From Knufia peltigerae (Eukaryota; Ascomycota; Eurotiomycetes; Chaetothyriales; Trichomeriaceae), in contig JAPDRN010000157.1 of assembly GCA_030247855.1 (NCBI GenBank), positions 1-64,000 on the forward strand: 64,000 nucleotides of DNA. Reading direction: 5' to 3'. Of this stretch, positions 51,332 to 58,985 are shown one piece after another. How positions within the stretch are numbered: the first letter of the stretch is position 1; every line of letters begins with the position of its first letter. The notes under the pieces are model-generated. The model saw only the letters and a list, made by a program, of their open reading frames with translations. It had not been told where the DNA came from and did not search any database. The position numbers were made by a program, and so were the translations under genes.

Positions 51332-52663
51332 ATGAACACCGTCGCACCCACCGATTCTGCCGCCTCCACTCCGGCCAGCCTGGGTGCGCTCAACGCTTCG
51401 ATTGCCGTACCCGACAAAGGCCATTGGTGGTTCCGGCTGCTGGCCTTCCTTGGCCCGGGCTACATGGTGTCGGTCGGTTACATGGACCCGGGCAACTGGG
51501 CCACCGACCTCGCAGGCGGTTCACGCTTCGGCTATCTGCTGTTGTCGGTCATCCTGATCTCCAACCTGATGGCGGTGATCCTGCAGGCGTTGTCGGCACG
51601 GCTGGGCATCGCCACCGGCATGGACCTGGCGCAGGCCTGCCGCGCGCGCTACCCCAAGCCGGTGAATCTGGCGCTGTGGGCGCTGTGCGAAGCGGCGATC
51701 ATCGCCTGCGACCTGGCCGAAGTGATCGGCACGGCCATCGCGCTGAAACTGTTGTTCGACCTGCCATTGCTATGGGGTGCGGTGATCACCGCACTGGACA
51801 CGCTGCTGGTGCTGCTGTTGATGAATCGCGGTTTCCGCGCGCTGGAAGCCTTCGTGATCGCGCTGCTGCTGGTGATCTTCGGCTGCTTCATGGTGCAGAT
51901 CGCGCTGGCCGCGCCGCCGGTGATGCAGGTGCTGGGCGGCTTCATTCCGCGCGCTCAGGTGGTCACCGATCCGCACGCGCTGTACATCGCCATCGGTATC
52001 ATCGGGGCCACGGTGATGCCGCACAACCTGTACCTGCATTCTTCCATCGTGCAGACCCGTGCCTATCCACGCACCGATGAAGGCCGTCGCAGCGCGCTGC
52101 GCTGGGCGGTGACCGACAGCACCTTTGCCTTGACCCTGGCGCTTTTCATCAACGCCAGCATCCTGATCCTGGCGGCGGCGGTATTCCATGCCAACGGCCG
52201 CTTCGACGTGGAAGACATCGAGCAGGCGCACCAGTTGCTGGCACCGATGCTGGGCGTAGGCCTAGCCTCGACATTGTTCGCCGTGGCGCTGCTTGCTTCC
52301 GGCCTGAACTCCACCGTGACGGCGACATTGGCCGGGCAGATCGTGATGGAAGGGTTCCTGCGCCTGCGCCTGCCGCCGTGGCTGCGGCGCTTGATCACCC
52401 GCGCGCTGGCCATCATCCCAGTGGTGGTGGTGATCATGCTGTTCGGCGACCAGGGCGCGGTGAAGCTGCTGGTGCTGAGCCAGGTGGTGCTGTCGATGCA
52501 GCTGCCGTTCGCGATCATTCCGCTGGTACGCATCGTGACCGACAAGATGACGATGGGTGCGCTGGTGGCGCCGCGCTGGCTGGGCAGCATCGCCTGGGTG
52601 ATCGCACTGGTGATCGTGGTGCTGAACGTGAAGCTGCTGGTGGATACGTTCGCTGGCGGTTGA
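51332..52663 (+). CDS. mntH: Nramp-family Mn2+/H+ symporter MntH
   Basis: 443 aa with 11 predicted membrane helices. SVGYMDPGNWATDLAGGSRF (DPGN metal-binding motif in helix 1) and GATVMPHNLYLHSSIVQTR (MPHN motif in helix 6) define the Nramp transporter. It carries Mn2+ across the inner membrane after uptake by the outer-membrane receptor. No Shine-Dalgarno is seen before the ATG at 51332. Divergent from mntR. Confidence 0.94.
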   Translation: MNTVAPTDSAASTPASLGALNASIAVPDKGHWWFRLLAFLGPGYMVSVGYMDPGNWATDLAGGSRFGYLLLSVILISNLMAVILQALSARLGIATGMDLAQACRARYPKPVNLALWALCEAAIIACDLAEVIGTAIALKLLFDLPLLWGAVITALDTLLVLLLMNRGFRALEAFVIALLLVIFGCFMVQIALAAPPVMQVLGGFIPRAQVVTDPHALYIAIGIIGATVMPHNLYLHSSIVQTRAYPRTDEGRRSALRWAVTDSTFALTLALFINASILILAAAVFHANGRFDVEDIEQAHQLLAPMLGVGLASTLFAVALLASGLNSTVTATLAGQIVMEGFLRLRLPPWLRRLITRALAIIPVVVVIMLFGDQGAVKLLVLSQVVLSMQLPFAIIPLVRIVTDKMTMGALVAPRWLGSIAWVIALVIVVLNVKLLVDTFAGG

Positions 52664-52674
52664 TGCCAAATGCC

Positions 52675-52738
52675 GGGGTCGGATTCCTTGCCGCAGGCAA
52701 GGACTCTGACCCCAGTAGATCCACGCCATGCGTGGATA
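52675..52738. repeat. GGGGTC palindrome plus SMAG copy
   Basis: 52675-52713 is a GGGGTCGGATTCC...GGACTCTGACCCC inverted repeat with TTGCC/GGCAA in its middle; 52715-52738 is a SMAG copy (GTAGATCCACGCCATGCGTG). Both lie between convergent mntH and the thioredoxin gene. Confidence 0.65.
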
Positions 52739-52752
52739 TGGCATGACCGGCG

Positions 52753-53079
52753 CTACAGAAACTCGGCAATCGCCGCTTCGATCTGCTGCGGCGACTGGAA
52801 GCCCGGCATGCGCATGCGTTCGTCACCGTCCAGGAACAGCGACAGCGTGGGGGTCTGCCGCAACCCCAGCTCGCGGAAGAACGCCTCGCCCACCACCTCC
52901 AACTGCACCCGCAGCAGGGTCGTGCCCTGCCCTGCAGTGCCGCTGGCCACCCGCTGCAGCGACATGTCCAGCATCCGGCAACCCGGGCATTGGTCCTTGT
53001 GGAAGTCCACCAGCACCCGCGGATGGTCGGCCAGCAACTGCTGGAACTGCTCAGGCGTGGTGGCGTCGATGATCTGCAT
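52753..53079 (-). CDS. cytoplasmic thioredoxin-family protein
   Basis: 108 aa. HPRVLVDFHKDQCPGCRMLD has a CPGC active site, a variant of CGPC, and TPTLSLFLDGDERMRMPG carries the cis-Pro. GGAG lies 8 nt before the ATG at 53079, which overlaps the flavodoxin gene by 29 nt. Downstream of nrdA-nrdB-flavodoxin, it probably reduces the ribonucleotide reductase or its cofactor proteins. Confidence 0.85.
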   Translation of the reverse strand: MQIIDATTPEQFQQLLADHPRVLVDFHKDQCPGCRMLDMSLQRVASGTAGQGTTLLRVQLEVVGEAFFRELGLRQTPTLSLFLDGDERMRMPGFQSPQQIEAAIAEFL

Positions 53080-53593
53080 CGGTGGTGCTCCAGTAATGAT
53101 CCAGGACCGCATCGGTCCAGCGGTTGATGGCCGCGGCATGCCGCCGGCCATGTGGCATCTGTTCGATCTCCAGCGGCGGGTAGCCACTGTGGAAATAGCG
53201 GATCAGCCGGTGCACCGCACCGCAGTAGTACTCCTGCCCCCACTGCGTTTCGCCGGTACCGAACACCGCCACCTGGCGCGGCCGCTGGCCGCGATCGGCG
53301 ATGCCTGCCACCCAGGCCTTCATCTCCGACGGCGTGCGCCCAGCGTTGTCGGTCCAGCAGCCCAGCAGCACCAGGTCGGCCTCGTCCACCGCCAGCGGCG
53401 GGCCTTGGCGCAGGTCGTCGGCCTCCTGCCAGTGCACGGCGTGGCCTGCGGCCCGGCAACGCTCGGCGATGTGGCGGCCGAGCTCACGGGTGTTGCCGCT
53501 GAGCGACGCCACCACGATCAGGATGCGCAGCGCCGGGCCGCGTTCAGAGGTCGTCGAAGCCGTTGTCGACGTTGGTCTTCTTGTAGCTTGCAT
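53051..53593 (-). CDS. flavodoxin, likely partner of ribonucleotide reductase
   Basis: The flavodoxin fold begins at LRILIVVASLSGNTRELGRH (phosphate loop SGNTRE), followed by ADLVLLGCWTDNAGRTPSEM and VFGTGETQWG (FMN loops). The only ATG (53593) lies 50 nt inside nrdB and adds 22 low-complexity residues; a CTG at 53527 would start exactly at the domain. The start is therefore uncertain. It may play the NrdI-like role of supplying electrons for the diiron or dimanganese radical site. Confidence 0.8.
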   Translation of the reverse strand: MQATRRPTSTTASTTSERGPALRILIVVASLSGNTRELGRHIAERCRAAGHAVHWQEADDLRQGPPLAVDEADLVLLGCWTDNAGRTPSEMKAWVAGIADRGQRPRQVAVFGTGETQWGQEYYCGAVHRLIRYFHSGYPPLEIEQMPHGRRHAAAINRWTDAVLDHYWSTTDADHRRHHA

Positions 53594-54584
53594 TGCGCAT
53601 CTCGAAGAAGTCGGTCTTGGTCTCGGTGAAGTTGTCGGCGTAGGCCTTGATCCACGGCATCACGTTGTCGGTGGTGTCGCTGTACAGGCGCTCGATGCCG
53701 AGCATGCCGGCCATCTTGTTGGCGCGGTACTTCACGTAGCGCACCATCTCGTCCACGTCGATGCCGTCGATGCCGTCCAGCACCTCCGCCGACCACTGTG
53801 TTTCCAGTTCGATGGCATGTTCGAACGACTGGTGCACGTAGGCGGTCAGCTCGTTGGTCTGCAGCTCCGGGTTCTCGCCGATGATGGCGCGGATCAGCTC
53901 GCTGATGAACTTGGTGTGGGCCAGTTCGTCACGGTTGATGAAGCTGATGATCTTGCCGGTGCCGTTCATGCGGTTCTGCCGCACCATGTTGTAGAAGTAC
54001 GCGAAGCCGGAATAGAAGTTGATGCCTTCCAGGATCGAGGACTGGATCAACGACTTCAGCAGGGTTTCGGCGGTCTTCTCGCGCATGAAGTCGTCGTAGG
54101 CCCCCATGATCGGCGCGTTGCGCTTGATGATGGTCGGGTGGGTACGGGCGATCTCGAAGATGCGGTTCTGGTTCGGCAGGTCGGTGATCGAAGCCAGCAC
54201 GTAGCTGTAGCTCTCGTTGTGGATCACTTCCTGCTGGCCGATGATCGCCGCGTTGGCGTGCGCGGCCGGGTCGGTGATGTACTCAGCGACGTTGTAGATG
54301 AAACGCGTCTGCGGCGAATCCAGCGTGGCCAGCAGGCCGATGATGGAATCGTAGGCGTTCTTCTCGCGCGCGTTGAGCTCGCCGTACTGGCGTGCATCCA
54401 GCTTCATGTCCACCTCGTCGGGGATCCAGAAGTTGGTCGACAGCTCCTTGTAGGCGCGATAGAACGATGGGTAGGGAATGTCGTTCCAGTTCAGGATGCC
54501 GCTGGTGCGGCCGTTGATGATGCCGGTGCTGCGGTTGGGGTGGCGCGGTTCGAGGATCTTGATGCGGTCCAGGGGTGTTGCCAT
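53544..54584 (-). CDS. nrdB: class I ribonucleotide reductase beta subunit NrdB
   Basis: 346 aa. GLLATLDSPQTRF (first Asp ligand), QQEVIHNESYSYVL (Glu, His and the radical Tyr at +4 from His), SILEGINFYSGFAYF and INRDELAHTKF (second-half Glu/His ligands). It holds the metal site and tyrosyl radical that starts the reaction in NrdA. ATG at 54584. The C-terminal tail (NVDNGFDDL) is the part that docks on NrdA. Confidence 0.94.
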   Translation of the reverse strand: MATPLDRIKILEPRHPNRSTGIINGRTSGILNWNDIPYPSFYRAYKELSTNFWIPDEVDMKLDARQYGELNAREKNAYDSIIGLLATLDSPQTRFIYNVAEYITDPAAHANAAIIGQQEVIHNESYSYVLASITDLPNQNRIFEIARTHPTIIKRNAPIMGAYDDFMREKTAETLLKSLIQSSILEGINFYSGFAYFYNMVRQNRMNGTGKIISFINRDELAHTKFISELIRAIIGENPELQTNELTAYVHQSFEHAIELETQWSAEVLDGIDGIDVDEMVRYVKYRANKMAGMLGIERLYSDTTDNVMPWIKAYADNFTETKTDFFEMRNASYKKTNVDNGFDDL

Positions 54585-54616
54585 GGTCTTCTGCCTTCGT
54601 TCTGTTGCTGACGGGT

Positions 54617-54639
54617 TGCCGGCCAGCGGCCGGCACTAC
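54617..54639 (-). repeat. SMAG-type palindrome
   Basis: Minus-strand GTAGTGCCGGCCGCTGGCCG followed by GCAA, in the 74-nt gap between nrdA and nrdB. In this place it could shape the ratio of the two mRNAs. Confidence 0.65.
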
Positions 54640-54658
54640 CACCGAGGGGCCGGGCTGA

Positions 54659-57037
54659 TCAGCTCGAGCACCACTCGCATTCGCTGATGTCGATGTCGTT
54701 GGAGCGCACGTAGTAGGTGGTCTTCAGCCCTTCCCGCCAGGCACTCAGGTGCAGCTCCAGCAACGTGCTGGCGCGGATCGTGCTCGGCACGTAGAGGTTG
54801 AAGCTGATCGACTGGTCGACATGGCGCTGGCGGCGCGCGTTCTGCCGCACGCTGGCGAACTGGTCGACCTTGTAGGCACCCTTCTCGTAGTACGGCCAGG
54901 TTTCCAGCGACAGCCCGGGCGCAGCCACCGGCCGCCGGAAGTCCTTCTTTTCCTCGTAGTAGAACGCGCTGTAGATCGGATCGATCGACGCGGTGGACCC
55001 GGCGATCTGTGCGGTGCTCATGTTCGGCGCCACTGCCAGCAGCCAGCCGTTGCGCAGGCCGTTGCTCGCCACCTCGCGTGCAAGACTGTCCCAGGCAGCG
55101 CCGCTGTAATCGCGGTCACGGAAATAGTTGCCGTTGTGCCAGTCGCTGCCGGCGAACATCGGGTAGCTGCCCTTCTCCTTGGCCAACTGCGCGCTGGCCT
55201 GGATGGTCAGGAAGTTGATGCGCTCGAACAGGCGATCGGACAGTTCCTCGGCCTCGGGCGATTCCCAGTGGATCGCCTGCTGGGCCAGCAGGTGATGCCA
55301 GCCGAACGTGCCCAGGCCGATGGCGCGGTACTTGCGGTTGGTGATGGTGGCCTGCGGCACCGGCAGCGCATTGAGGTCGATCACGTTGTCGAGCATGCGC
55401 ACCTGGATCGGAATCAACCGCTCCAGCACATCCGTGGCCAGCAGATCCTCTGGGGCGGTGATGGCACGGCCGAGGTTGATCGATGACAGGTTGCAGACCA
55501 CGAAGTCGCCGGCACGACGGGTGGTGACGATCTGGTCGCCGCTGACGATCTCCTGGATCATCCGCGTCGGGCTCATGTTCTGCAGGATCTCGGTGCACAG
55601 GTTGCTGGAATAGACCATGCCCGCGTGCTTGTTCGGGTTCTTCCGGTTCACTTCGTCGCGGTAGAACAGGAACGGATTGCCGGTTTCCAGCTGGCTGAGC
55701 ATGATCCGCTTGAACAGATCGATCGCCTTCACCGTGCGGCGGCTGATGCGTTCGTCGGCCACCAGTTCGGCGTAGCGGTCGCGGAAGCTGCCCGATCCCC
55801 GCTTCTCGTCGTAGAAATCCTGCAGGTACCAGCCCTTGGCCTGCTTCACCTCGTGCGGATCGAACAGGTACCAGTCGGCACGGCGCTCGACTGCCTCCAT
55901 GAACAGATCGGGCACGCAGATCGCGGTGAACACATCGTGCGCACGCAGGCGCTGGTCGCCGTTGTTCAGGCGCAGGTCCATGAAGGCTTCGATGTCGCGG
56001 TGCCAGATGTCCAGATACACCGCCACTGCGCCCTTGCGCTGGCCGAGCTGGTCGACCGACACCGCGGTGTTGTTGAGCTGTTTGATCCACGGCACGACGC
56101 CGCCGGACGAGTTGGGTACGCCGCGGATCGGCGCACCACTGCTGCGCACGTACCCCAGGTACGCACCCACACCGCCGCCGTGCTTGGACACGCGGGCGAT
56201 ATCGGTGTTGGAGTCATAGATGCCCTGCAGGCTGTCATCAACGGTATCGATGAAGCAGCTCGACAGCTGGCCACCCACCTTGCCGGCGTTGGCCAAGGTC
56301 GGCGTGGCCACCGTCATGTACAGGTTGGACAGTGCCCAGTAAGCCTCGCCCACCAGCTGCATGCGGCGCACGCGGCCGCTCTCACCCGGCCCGCCCTCGT
56401 TCTGCATCAGGTACAGGGCGATGGTCAGCCAGCGTTCCTGCGGCAGCTCATACACCTCGCGGCTGCGGTCGGTGGCCAGATAGCGCGTGGCCAGCAGATA
56501 CAGGCCGTTGTAGGCGAACAGACGATCGCGCTCGGGGTCGATCATCTCGCCGGCCTGCTGCAGCTCTTCCTTCGAATAGCAGCGCAGGATGTCGTTGCTG
56601 TAGATGCCGCGGTCGGCCAGGCTTTCCTGCAGGCCCACGTAGGAGCCGTATTTCAGGCTGACATCGTAGAAGCGGTTGCGGCTGGCGCGCTTGTACAGCC
56701 GGCGCAGGTACAGGCGTGCGGCGAACTGTTCCCACTCGGGCGCGACAAGATCAACCCGCGACTCCGCTTCGCGGATCAGCAGATCCACCAGATCATCGGC
56801 ACTGATGCTGGGCTTGCGCTCGACCATCGCCAGCACCACGCGGCGGTAGTCGGCCACATCCAGCTGCGGCAGCTCGGCGTGGATGGTGTCGATGCTGCGC
56901 AACAGTCGTGCCGCATCGTACGGCAGGCGACGATTGCCGGCTTCCTTGGTGATCCAGGTCGGCACGCGCTCGCCGCTGGCGCGCATGGCGTCGCCGGCGC
57001 CGGCCAGGTCGGCCACGCGGAAGGTACTGTCGGTCAT
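54659..57037 (-). CDS. nrdA: class I ribonucleotide reductase alpha subunit NrdA
   Basis: 792 aa. N-terminal ATP cone (~residues 20-110: AARLLRSIDTIHAELPQLDV), then the catalytic barrel with GGGVGAYLGYVRSSGAPIRG, SSGGVVPWIKQLNNTAVSVD, NLCTEI and active-site Cys residues, and the C-terminal CEWC tail (ECEWCSS) that is reduced by thioredoxin. It makes dNDPs from NDPs. ATG at 57037 with GGAG 9 nt upstream; the longer frame above it has no family similarity. Confidence 0.95.
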   Translation of the reverse strand: MTDSTFRVADLAGAGDAMRASGERVPTWITKEAGNRRLPYDAARLLRSIDTIHAELPQLDVADYRRVVLAMVERKPSISADDLVDLLIREAESRVDLVAPEWEQFAARLYLRRLYKRASRNRFYDVSLKYGSYVGLQESLADRGIYSNDILRCYSKEELQQAGEMIDPERDRLFAYNGLYLLATRYLATDRSREVYELPQERWLTIALYLMQNEGGPGESGRVRRMQLVGEAYWALSNLYMTVATPTLANAGKVGGQLSSCFIDTVDDSLQGIYDSNTDIARVSKHGGGVGAYLGYVRSSGAPIRGVPNSSGGVVPWIKQLNNTAVSVDQLGQRKGAVAVYLDIWHRDIEAFMDLRLNNGDQRLRAHDVFTAICVPDLFMEAVERRADWYLFDPHEVKQAKGWYLQDFYDEKRGSGSFRDRYAELVADERISRRTVKAIDLFKRIMLSQLETGNPFLFYRDEVNRKNPNKHAGMVYSSNLCTEILQNMSPTRMIQEIVSGDQIVTTRRAGDFVVCNLSSINLGRAITAPEDLLATDVLERLIPIQVRMLDNVIDLNALPVPQATITNRKYRAIGLGTFGWHHLLAQQAIHWESPEAEELSDRLFERINFLTIQASAQLAKEKGSYPMFAGSDWHNGNYFRDRDYSGAAWDSLAREVASNGLRNGWLLAVAPNMSTAQIAGSTASIDPIYSAFYYEEKKDFRRPVAAPGLSLETWPYYEKGAYKVDQFASVRQNARRQRHVDQSISFNLYVPSTIRASTLLELHLSAWREGLKTTYYVRSNDIDISECEWCSS

Positions 57038-57305
57038 GGTGGTGGAACTCCAGGCTCGTACGCGCGTCGGCGCCCGATGCCATGGCGGCCCTGCACGCGA
57101 TACCGGCGCGCGGGGCGAACGGGTGAAGTGCCAGGGTGCAGGAACGTAGGTCGTCGGCATCTGCCTGCGCCTGCGGCCGGTATCCGGGCCGTGGGGGCGA
57201 CCTGCGTCCGCACGATGGCGGCCGCGTCGACACGGCAAGCCTTCAGGGGCGGGCCGCGGGACGTTTGCTGCATGTCCGGCGGCGGCGGCTGACCGGGAGT
57301 GACAG

Positions 57306-57353
57306 CCACAACATAGTGGGGATACTCGGAGTCGTCAACACAAGATGCAGTAA
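57306..57353. promoter_or_regulatory. two candidate NrdR boxes
   Basis: CCACAACATAGTGGGG (57306-57321) and ACACAAGATGCAGTAA (57338-57353), both weakly like the NrdR consensus ACACWATATWTWGTGT, with starts 32 bp apart (three helical turns), as NrdR pairs usually are. They lie about 270-315 nt upstream of nrdA. The rest of the 430-nt gap to the divergent reductase gene shows no gene. Confidence 0.35.
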
Positions 57354-57468
57354 TCACGTCCTGTCGCGACCATCTGTCGCAGGATGCCGTGTTGCGCGTG
57401 CGCGGCCTTGTCGACGCCGCGTGCGTCCCCAGTTCGGTACCACATCAACTTTCATTGGAACACCGCCC

Positions 57469-58446
57469 ATGCGCGCTGCCCTGTACTCCTCCTTCGGCGA
57501 TCCAGCCCAGGTCCTCGCCGTTGCCGATGCCGCCCTGCCCGAACCCGGTCCCGGCGAAGTACGCATCCGCACCGTGCTGGCCTCGATCCACAACCACGAT
57601 CTGCTGACCGTGCGTGGCCTGTACGGCTACAAGCCGACGTTGCCGGCGATCGGCGGCAGCGAAGCACTGGGCGTGGTCGATGCGCTCGGCGAAGGCGTCG
57701 ACGGCCTGCAGATCGGCCAGCGTGTTGCCGCTGCCTCGGTGCATGGCACCTGGGCAGAAGCGTTCATCGCGCCGGCACGGATGGTGATCCCGATGCCGGA
57801 CGCGATCGCCGATGAAATGGCTGCACAGCTGATCGCGATGCCGCTGAGCGCGCTGATGCTGCTGGAGTTCCTGCGCGTCGAGCCGGGCCAGTGGGTCGTA
57901 CAGAACACCGCCAACGGTGCCGTCGGCAAATCGCTGGCGATGCTGGCAAGGGCCCGCGGTGTGCACGTGGCCAACCTTGTGCGCAATGGGGAAGCTGTGG
58001 CGCAGCTGCAGGCGCTCGGCATCGATCACGTGTTCGATACGTCGGTGGACGGCTGGAAGGACCGCGTGCGCGAAGCCACCGGCGAAGCACAGGCGGCGGC
58101 GGCAGTCGATTCCATCGGTGGCGATGCCAGCGGCGAGCTGGTCGACCTGCTCGGTCACCACGGCACGCTGGTGTCGTTCGGAGTGATGAGCGGCGAACCG
58201 ATGCGCATTCCCGCCGGCGGCCTGATCTACAAGGAAGCCACGGTGAAGGGTTTCTGGGGCAGCAAGGTCAGCCAGGCGATGGCGGTGGAGGACAAGCGCC
58301 GTCTGGTCGGCGAACTGCTGAAGCGTGCGGGGAGCGGCGAACTGACCCTGCCGGTGGAGCAGATCTTCGCACTGGACGACATCGCCCAGGCAGCGAAGGC
58401 TGGCGCCGGTTCGGGCCGTAACGGCAAGGTGCTGCTGCGGCCTTGA
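57469..58446 (+). CDS. zinc-free MDR-family quinone oxidoreductase
   Basis: 325 aa. GroES-like N-terminus (MRAALYSSFGDPAQVLAVAD, PEPGPGEVRIRTV), then a Rossmann domain NTANGAVGKSLAMLARARGV and AAVDSIGGDASGELV. The zinc-binding cysteines of alcohol dehydrogenases are missing, as in quinone/enoyl reductases. It should reduce a quinone or enone with NADPH. ATG at 57469; the frame is open farther upstream but without similarity. Confidence 0.88.
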   Translation: MRAALYSSFGDPAQVLAVADAALPEPGPGEVRIRTVLASIHNHDLLTVRGLYGYKPTLPAIGGSEALGVVDALGEGVDGLQIGQRVAAASVHGTWAEAFIAPARMVIPMPDAIADEMAAQLIAMPLSALMLLEFLRVEPGQWVVQNTANGAVGKSLAMLARARGVHVANLVRNGEAVAQLQALGIDHVFDTSVDGWKDRVREATGEAQAAAAVDSIGGDASGELVDLLGHHGTLVSFGVMSGEPMRIPAGGLIYKEATVKGFWGSKVSQAMAVEDKRRLVGELLKRAGSGELTLPVEQIFALDDIAQAAKAGAGSGRNGKVLLRP

Positions 58447-58491
58447 TGCAATGCGCTGGATTCGGCGGCGCTGCGCGCCGCCGCCGTCCCA

Positions 58492-58818
58492 ATGGATAAT
58501 GCCTACTTCGTCTCTGCTGAAGAAGGAATCACGTTGAGCGCATTGAATGGTCGGAAGGTGCTGCTGGCGACCTTTCTCGGAAGCAAGCACCCGCCTGACG
58601 GTGTTCGGCCCTCCGAGGACTACTGGAGGTTGATCGGTAGCAACGGAACCATTGTTCTTGAGGAATCCCAAACTTCCATGGCCAGGCATCAACGCGGCCT
58701 GCGGGTGCTGGTCCAGTTTCCTGAAAGCATCAGGGGTATGGGGCTTGTGTGCCACAACGAGGTACCGGACAGCCTCTGGATTTTCGTCTCCGATCTAGTA
58801 ATTCACCCGGTCGATTAA
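58492..58818 (+). CDS. small unknown protein
   Basis: 108 aa, soluble: MDNAYFVSAEEGITLSALNG, then DYWRLIGSNGTIVLEESQTS and LWIFVSDLVIHPVD. Its GC content is clearly lower than that of the flanking genes, suggesting acquisition. A GGCGGCG/CGCCGCC hairpin lies at 58461-58486 just upstream. It might be an orphan immunity-type gene, but I do not recognise it. Confidence 0.55.
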   Translation: MDNAYFVSAEEGITLSALNGRKVLLATFLGSKHPPDGVRPSEDYWRLIGSNGTIVLEESQTSMARHQRGLRVLVQFPESIRGMGLVCHNEVPDSLWIFVSDLVIHPVD

Positions 58819-58985
58819 ATGGATCGGGGTCGAATGCCGTAACGGCGCCCGTATGCAGTCCACCACTGCCTATTTCGATCGTTAAGAACCTGTGATGTAT
58901 AACTGAATGCGCTTTCGTCATTGGAAGGCGCACGTGCCTGCGTGCGGTACTGACGGCTCCTCCCCCGTTCGGCGTTGTCGCTTCC

